Shown here: one piece after another, positions 56,518-64,000 of the stretch | How the letters are laid out: each line of letters opens with the position of its first letter | How positions within the stretch are numbered: the first letter of the stretch is position 1 | From: Deinococcus aquiradiocola | GTDB taxonomy: Bacteria; Deinococcota; Deinococci; Deinococcales; Deinococcaceae | Length of the DNA: 64,000 nt | NCBI RefSeq assembly: GCF_014646915.1 | Contig: NZ_BMOE01000009.1 | Span: forward strand, 62,001-126,000 | Reading direction: 5' to 3' | The notes under the pieces: model-generated | Database searches by the model: none | Seen by the model: the letters and a program-made list of their open reading frames with translations, nothing else | Told to the model about the DNA's origin: nothing | Position numbers and translations under genes: made by a program

Positions 56518-56848
56518 CCACACGCAGAAGGTCGTGGTCCTGACCGACGCCGAAAGCGCCACCGGATTCCGGCTGGCCGGCAGCGAAGTCGTGGACACCA
56601 CGCCCGAACAGGCCGTCGCCGAACTGGAACGCATGGTCACGCAGGGCAACTACGGCCTGATCGCCATCGACCAGTCCCTGATCGCCGACCCGGCCAAGGC
56701 CGTCGAACGCGCCATGCGCGGCCGCGACCTGCCGATCCTGCTGCCCATCCCCAGCCTGCAGGACGCGTTCTCCAGCGACACCGTGGACGCCAAGGCGTAC
56801 ATGGGCAAACTGGTCCGCGACACCATCGGCTTCGACATCAAGCTCTAA
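56510..56848 (+). CDS. atpF: V/A-type ATPase subunit F
   Basis: The 112-residue Rossmann-like protein (QKVVVLTDAESATGFRLAGSEVVDTTPEQAVAELERM, YGLIAIDQSLIAD, LPILLPIPSL) is the central-stalk subunit F. ATG follows AAGGAG and lies within the last codons of subunit C. Confidence 0.9.
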   Translation: MADHTQKVVVLTDAESATGFRLAGSEVVDTTPEQAVAELERMVTQGNYGLIAIDQSLIADPAKAVERAMRGRDLPILLPIPSLQDAFSSDTVDAKAYMGKLVRDTIGFDIKL

Positions 56849-56969
56849 GCTGACCCCACCCCCGTCCGCCCGCCCGTACGTCAGCCACCTCCCCAGGGAA
56901 CCCTGACCGCCCCTCGCCGGGACACCGGGCGCGGACGGAAGGCCAGCCGCAACACCCATCTCTTCGGAA

Positions 56970-56986
56970 CGCTCCCCACGGGAGCG
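56970..56986 (+). promoter_or_regulatory. Hairpin just upstream of the atpA Shine-Dalgarno
   Basis: CGCTCCC (56970-56976) and GGGAGCG (56980-56986) form a 7-bp stem with a 3-nt loop; AAGGAG starts at 56988. It lies in the only long gap (151 bp) of the operon and may act as an RNA processing site or set the translation level of the A and B subunits. Confidence 0.45.
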
Positions 56987-56999
56987 CAAGGAGCACCAC

Positions 57000-60163
<3,164 letters not shown>

Positions 60164-60243
60164 GGCCCCCGGCCGTGGACCCACCCGGTTCACGGCCACC
60201 TCAGCGGCCCGCCCCCCACCCCACCGGAAGGAGGTGAACACAC

Positions 60244-60924
60244 ATGGCAGAACAGATCAGCCCCACCCGCAGCGCCATGCTGGCGAGCAAAGCCAGCCTC
60301 AAGACCGCCAGCAGCGGCGCGGACCTCCTCAAGCGCAAACGTGACGCCCTCATCGGCGAGTTCTTCGCGCTCGTCAAGGACGCCCTCGCCGCCCGCGAGG
60401 AACTCAGCGGCGTGAGCAAGGGCGCGTACGTGTCCCTGTTCGGCGCGAAGTCCTGGGACAGCCCCGAAGCGGTCGAGAGCCTCTCGCTCGCCCAGGGCGG
60501 CGAGTACAGCATCGACATGCAGATCGAGAGCATCTACGGCGTCAAGGTCCCCAAGATCGCGATTCCCGAGCAGACGCGCGCGGAATTCAGCCCGATCAAC
60601 GTCGGGTCCCGCACCATCCAGGCCGCCTCGGACTTCCAGGGCGTCATGGGCGCCCTGGTCAAGGTCGCCGCGACCGAAACGAAACTGCGCCGCATCGGCG
60701 AGGAGATCAAGAAGACCTCCCGCCGCGTGAACGCGCTCGAACAGGTCGTCATTCCCGGCATTCAGGCCGACATCCGCTTCATTCGCGGCGTGCTCGACCA
60801 GCGTGAACGCGAGGAAAGCTTCCGACTCAAGAAGATCAAGGCCAAGCTGGAAGGCGAAGCCGAGAAGGAAAAGAAGGAACGCCAGAACGCCCAGGCGGGC
60901 CTGCACGGCAGCGCCGCAGACTGA
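60244..60924 (+). CDS. atpD: V/A-type ATPase central-stalk subunit D
   Basis: The 226-residue protein consists mostly of two long helices (SPTRSAMLASKASLKTASSGADLLKRKRDALIGEFF and RRIGEEIKKTSRRVNALEQVVIPGIQADIRFIRGVLDQREREESFRLKKIK), the rotor shaft. AAGGAGGTG precedes the ATG. It is the last gene of the operon and ends in a strong terminator. Confidence 0.95.
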   Translation: MAEQISPTRSAMLASKASLKTASSGADLLKRKRDALIGEFFALVKDALAAREELSGVSKGAYVSLFGAKSWDSPEAVESLSLAQGGEYSIDMQIESIYGVKVPKIAIPEQTRAEFSPINVGSRTIQAASDFQGVMGALVKVAATETKLRRIGEEIKKTSRRVNALEQVVIPGIQADIRFIRGVLDQREREESFRLKKIKAKLEGEAEKEKKERQNAQAGLHGSAAD

Positions 60925-60940
60925 GCCTCACGCGGCAACG

Positions 60941-60969
60941 AAGACGGGTCCATGCGGCCCGTCTTTTTT
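60941..60969 (+). terminator. Intrinsic terminator of the V/A-ATPase operon
   Basis: AAGACGGG (60941-60948) and CCCGTCTT (60958-60965) with a 9-nt loop, followed by a T run to 60968. It is the most classical terminator in the window. Confidence 0.9.
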
Positions 60970-61628
60970 CATGCCTGCGGGGCACGGGAACGCAGCAGCG
61001 CGTCCCAGCGGTCCTGCGCGTCCACCTCGTCCCGCGCCCCGGCGAGGACCGTCACGGCCGCCTGCAGGTGAGTGCGCGCCCCGCCCTCTAGGCCCGAGAA
61101 TTCCGGCGTGACGTACACCGCCCGCCCCAGGAAGCCCTCCAGCACCCGCGTCCGCCCGGCCTGGTACGCGGGCCACGGCACGAACCGGTACTCGGCCCGG
61201 ATGGCCCGCTCGTACGCCCAGAAGGCCGCGTCCGGCGCGCCGAACACGCCGAGGTCGGCGTCCACCAGCAGGGCCGCCGCGCGGTCGGTGGGTGGTGCCC
61301 GGTGCTCCGTCTCCACGATCAGGCGGCGCACCTCGGCCACCAGTTCACCCTCTGCCCCCTGCGACTCCAGCCACGCCCCGAACCGTTCGGCGCTCCTGGC
61401 CTCGCTGTCCGTCCCGCGCGCGTCGTAGATCAGGTCATGGCCCCATACGGCCAGCCCCAGCGTGTCCGTCAGGACGCCCCGCTCCGCCAGGGCGTCCAGC
61501 ATCGCCTGAACGTGCGCCGCCGTGTGGTATGCCCGTCCCGCCTCCGCGTAGAACGGCAGGCAGAAGGCCGGAGCGAGCCGCAGCAGCCGCCCGGCGTCCT
61601 GCCCGGTCATCCCGGCCGCCCCGCTCAT
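60969..61628 (-). CDS. HD-domain metal-dependent phosphohydrolase
   Basis: The 219-residue protein has YHTAAHVQAMLDAL (first His), GLAVWGHDLIYDARGTDSEARSAE (HD pair), VRRLIVETEHRAPP, and LLVDADLGVFGAP (second Asp), the pattern of the COG4339 HD family of unknown substrate. ATG overlaps the stop of the nucleoside hydrolase gene by 4 nt (ATGA), so both work from one message. Confidence 0.82.
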   Translation of the reverse strand: MSGAAGMTGQDAGRLLRLAPAFCLPFYAEAGRAYHTAAHVQAMLDALAERGVLTDTLGLAVWGHDLIYDARGTDSEARSAERFGAWLESQGAEGELVAEVRRLIVETEHRAPPTDRAAALLVDADLGVFGAPDAAFWAYERAIRAEYRFVPWPAYQAGRTRVLEGFLGRAVYVTPEFSGLEGGARTHLQAAVTVLAGARDEVDAQDRWDALLRSRAPQA

Positions 61629-62554
61629 CCCAACCGCCCGCCAAGCAGCGCCCAGACGCCGTCCTCGTCCGCCTCCACCGCCAGCCGCACGTTCGCCGCG
61701 CCGTCCGCGCGGACCGTCATGCCGCTGCCTTCCGTGTCGTCCGCCACGACCTGCAGGTGCGCGTCCTCCAGCCGGAACAGGTCCGGGCGGACCGCGTACG
61801 CCACCGTGCACGGATCGTGCAGCGCCCCCACCCGCTGATCCCGCCGCTCGATCAGGTCGAGGTACCCGTTCAGCATGTCGGCACTCAGGCGCGCGGCGGG
61901 CGTCCCGGCTGCCGCCAGGGTCGCCGTGCGCTCCCGCGTGACGCGCACCTGCCGCGTGAGGTTCAGGCCGAACAGCACGGGCCGCGCGCCGCTCTCCAGC
62001 ACCACGCGCAGCGCGTGCGGGTCTGCGAACGCGTTGAACTCCGCGTACGGCGTGACGTTCCCGAGCTTCGGCGCGCCCACGTCCACGCTGCCGCCCATGA
62101 CGATCACCTCGCGCAGACCGCGCAGGAACCCGGGCCGCAGCCGTTCCGCCAGAGCGAGGTTCGTGACGGGACCGGTCGCGCAGACGCTCAGGTCCGGCCC
62201 CACCCCGTCCGCCAGGGCCAGCAGGGCGAGCGCCGCGTGCAGCGCTCCCACCGGGACGGGCGAGCGTGGCAGGTCCGAGCCGCCCAGCCCGCCCTGCCCG
62301 TGAATTTCCGGCGCGTACACCGCCGCCCGCACGAGCGGCCCGGCCGCGCCCGCATACACCGGCACGTCCGCCCGCCCCGCGAACTGCAGCAGGTCGAGGG
62401 CGTTGCGGGTGGTGCTGGCGAGCGACACGTTGCCGTGCGTGGTCGTCACGGCCCGCAGGTCCAGGTCCGGGCTGTGCAGCGCGAGCAGGAGGGCCACGGC
62501 GTCGTCCGTGCCGGGATCGCAGTCGTGGACGATGGGTCGGGGGAGGGAAGTCAC
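61625..62554 (-). CDS. Inosine/uridine-preferring nucleoside hydrolase
   Basis: The 309-residue protein has the family signature IVHDCDPGTDDAVALLLAL, THGNVSLASTTRNALDLL, ICATGPVTNLALAER-like region (VCATGPVTNLALAER), EVIVMGGS, EFNAFADPHAL and HDPCTVAYAV. It hydrolyses the N-glycosidic bond of nucleosides using a bound calcium ion. GTG follows TACACT by 6 nt. It is coupled to an HD hydrolase. Confidence 0.93.
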   Translation of the reverse strand: MTSLPRPIVHDCDPGTDDAVALLLALHSPDLDLRAVTTTHGNVSLASTTRNALDLLQFAGRADVPVYAGAAGPLVRAAVYAPEIHGQGGLGGSDLPRSPVPVGALHAALALLALADGVGPDLSVCATGPVTNLALAERLRPGFLRGLREVIVMGGSVDVGAPKLGNVTPYAEFNAFADPHALRVVLESGARPVLFGLNLTRQVRVTRERTATLAAAGTPAARLSADMLNGYLDLIERRDQRVGALHDPCTVAYAVRPDLFRLEDAHLQVVADDTEGSGMTVRADGAANVRLAVEADEDGVWALLGGRLG

Positions 62555-62560
62555 GCGTCC

Positions 62561-62566
62561 AGTGTA
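62561..62566 (-). promoter_or_regulatory. -10 element TACACT (leaderless start)
   Basis: TACACT on the minus strand is 6 nt before the GTG at 62554. Confidence 0.7.
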
Positions 62567-62628
62567 CGTGCCCGCCCGGCACGCGCCGCCGGGCCGGACC
62601 TGCCTGCCCGCCCGCAGGCGAGGCGTGC

Positions 62629-62634
62629 CACACT
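62629..62634 (+). promoter_or_regulatory. -10 element CACACT
   Basis: CACACT is 6 nt before the ATG at 62641. The first base departs from TANNNT. Confidence 0.45.
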
Positions 62635-62640
62635 GCAGGC

Positions 62641-63774
62641 ATGACCCACCCGCCCGGTGATCCCTGGAACCCGCCGCCCCTCCCAGACGACCGCCCGGCC
62701 GACCGCCCGGCCGACCACGTGGCCGGGGGCGCCCCCGTCACGTGGACCGCCCCGGCCCCCGACCCGGAAGTGCTGCGCGCGCGACTGACCCGCAGCACCT
62801 CCCTGCTCGGCCGGGGCCTGAACGTCCTCGCGGCCCTGACCATGGTGGGCGGCGCGGTCAGTGCCCTGAGCCTGACGTTCGGCGGGCGGGCCGCCCTGGC
62901 GCTCCTCCCGGCCGCCGCGCAGGACCGCGCGGGCACGGCGACCGCCCTGCTGAGCGTGGCGGGCCTCCTGACGCTCGCGCTGACCGGCGTGTACGCCAGC
63001 GTGATCCGCTGGGCGCGTGAACTGCTCACGCGTCTCGGGGAATGGGTGCACGCACCGGACGCACAGCCACCGGACGCACAGACGCCCGCCCCGGACGCCC
63101 CGCGCATGGAACGCCTGCGGCGCACCCTGGCAGGCTGGCTGGTGTTCAGCCAGTGGGGAAACGCGCTCGGCGTCCTGCTGAGCCCACTCCTCATCCCCTT
63201 CACCACGCGCCTCACCGAACGGCTGCTGGACGCCTCGGACCCGGCCCTCACGGACGGCCTGGTGACCGGGCCGGGCCTCATCGCGTACCAGACGGTGAGC
63301 GGCGTCGTGTCCGGCATCCCGGTCGCCGTCATCACCTGGCTGATCCTGGGCACCGTGCTGCGCTTCATGAACGTCGCCGTGCAGCGCGCACGAGGCATGC
63401 AGGGACCGCCACTCGCGCGCACCGCGCAGCTCGCCGGGCAGTGGTTCCTGCTGAGCATGATCCTGCTCGGCTTCCTCGCCCTGAACCTGCTGATCGTGCT
63501 GGCCCTCGTGCTCTTCCTGACGATCGCCCTGAACAGCGGCGCCATGAGCGACTCGCTCTCCTTCCTCACCCCGCAGGTGAGGGCCGCGCTCGTCTGGCTG
63601 CCCGGCGTGCTGCTCGGCCTGTGCCTGTACGGCCTCGGCGTGTACCTCCTGCTGTTCCTGCTGCTGATGTGGTCCCGCACGTACGCCAGCAGCCTCGCCG
63701 CCCTGCTCGACGCGCGCCCCGTCCCGGCCCCCCAGGCGGAGAGCGACCGGCCCGCAACTCTGAACGGCCCTTAA
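62641..63774 (+). CDS. Multi-pass membrane protein of unknown function
   Basis: The 377-residue protein has a Pro/Asp-rich cytosolic N-terminus (to about 55), with a short tandem repeat of DRPADRPAD at DNA level, and about six membrane helices in three pairs (residues 60-125, 155-245, 265-360). A second Pro/Asp/Ala-rich loop lies near residues 140-155 (HAPDAQPPDAQTPAPDAP). No transporter signature is seen. Confidence 0.7.
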   Translation: MTHPPGDPWNPPPLPDDRPADRPADHVAGGAPVTWTAPAPDPEVLRARLTRSTSLLGRGLNVLAALTMVGGAVSALSLTFGGRAALALLPAAAQDRAGTATALLSVAGLLTLALTGVYASVIRWARELLTRLGEWVHAPDAQPPDAQTPAPDAPRMERLRRTLAGWLVFSQWGNALGVLLSPLLIPFTTRLTERLLDASDPALTDGLVTGPGLIAYQTVSGVVSGIPVAVITWLILGTVLRFMNVAVQRARGMQGPPLARTAQLAGQWFLLSMILLGFLALNLLIVLALVLFLTIALNSGAMSDSLSFLTPQVRAALVWLPGVLLGLCLYGLGVYLLLFLLLMWSRTYASSLAALLDARPVPAPQAESDRPATLNGP

Positions 63775-63807
63775 GCCGACCCGAGCCCGCCCGCCGCCGA
63801 ACGGGCG

Positions 63808-63813
63808 TACGCT
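63808..63813 (+). promoter_or_regulatory. -10 element TACGCT (leaderless start)
   Basis: TACGCT is 5 nt before the ATG at 63819. Confidence 0.6.
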
Positions 63814-63818
63814 GCGTC

Positions 63819-63995
63819 ATGACCGCAACAGACAGGAGCGAGCACGATCCAGGCGAACCGTCCAGCATCGTCATCTCCGGCCTGGACGGCCCCGAATACG
63901 CGGACGGCGAGGCCAACATCAGCCCCACCGACGAGGCCGTGCAGCGTCTCCAGTCGCAACGCGAACGCGGCGAACCCGAAGACGAGGACGGCTGA
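63819..63995 (+). CDS. Small acidic protein, 58 aa
   Basis: The product is short, soluble and acidic (MTATDRSEHDPGEPSSIVISGLDGPEYADGE... ending EPEDEDG). A -10 box 5 nt upstream supports the start, and the gene is complete before the window ends. Function unknown. Confidence 0.6.
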   Translation: MTATDRSEHDPGEPSSIVISGLDGPEYADGEANISPTDEAVQRLQSQRERGEPEDEDG

Positions 63996-64000
63996 CACAG

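Overview
The window is a GC-rich (visibly well above 60 percent) bacterial chromosome segment that reads as Deinococcus or a very close relative. The evidence is a complete nine-gene V/A-type ATPase cluster in the Thermus/Deinococcus order G-I-L-E-C-F-A-B-D, a DUF1999 gene, a HAIR-like (HspR) site in front of lon, a gamma-glutamyltransferase, NspC and Lpt-like genes, and the Deinococcus habit of leaderless transcription: about half of the genes have a TANNNT -10 hexamer only 5-9 nt upstream of the start codon. I count 63 protein genes and no rRNA, tRNA or CRISPR. There are no phage genes; the only mobile DNA seen is a family of short non-autonomous elements.

Layout. 1-4.3 kb: RND efflux pair (adaptor cut by the window edge, then the pump). 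4.6-11.1 kb: lipoprotein of the DUF2233 type, tandem ABC ATPase, GAF/HD-GYP protein, HAD phosphatase, exported double SnoaL protein, thioesterase. 11.3-14 kb: lon with a HAIR-like operator. 14-25 kb: lipoprotein, gamma-glutamyltransferase, NADH pyrophosphatase, a 54-aa membrane protein, sugar-binding protein, ParB-like protein, sulfite-oxidase-fold protein, uracil-DNA-glycosylase-like protein, lysA, mnmA, diguanylate cyclase. 25-31.8 kb: greA, the overlapping set holin-like/panC/pilT, purB, a lipoprotein, an inositol monophosphatase coupled to a 57-aa membrane protein. 31.8-40 kb: deacetylase, Crp/Fnr regulator, nspC, three LptC/LptA-like genes, APC permease. 40-49 kb: AIM24 protein, a 67-aa protein, MFS transporter, aminotransferase, crcB-xseA divergent from corA, HMA-like protein, DUF1999, pth with a partner, DUF4126. 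49.5-52 kb: glnB-amtB-glnB nitrogen cluster. 52-61 kb: V/A-ATPase operon. 61-64 kb: nucleoside hydrolase/HD pair, a membrane protein and a 58-aa protein.

The most unusual thing is a family of small elements (125-228 bp, 11-bp terminal inverted repeats of type TACGGTTTTGA, plus shorter relatives). Every copy starts on the base immediately after a gene's stop codon. The four full copies are flanked on both sides by TGA (one by TAA/TGA), as expected if the element inserts into the TGA stop codon and duplicates it, so the gene stays intact and gains a terminator-like hairpin. In one shorter copy the stop reads TCA and the upstream gene now runs into the element.

Other regulatory structure: a 12-bp perfect dyad carrying both -10 boxes of the divergent crcB/corA pair, an inverted repeat over the Crp/Fnr-gene promoter, two direct repeats 53 bp apart upstream of glnB-amtB, and many hairpin terminators. 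Gene starts were chosen mainly by the -10 spacing or a clear Shine-Dalgarno sequence, so several proteins are shorter than the longest open frame. All functional calls come from reading motifs by eye; no database search was run.
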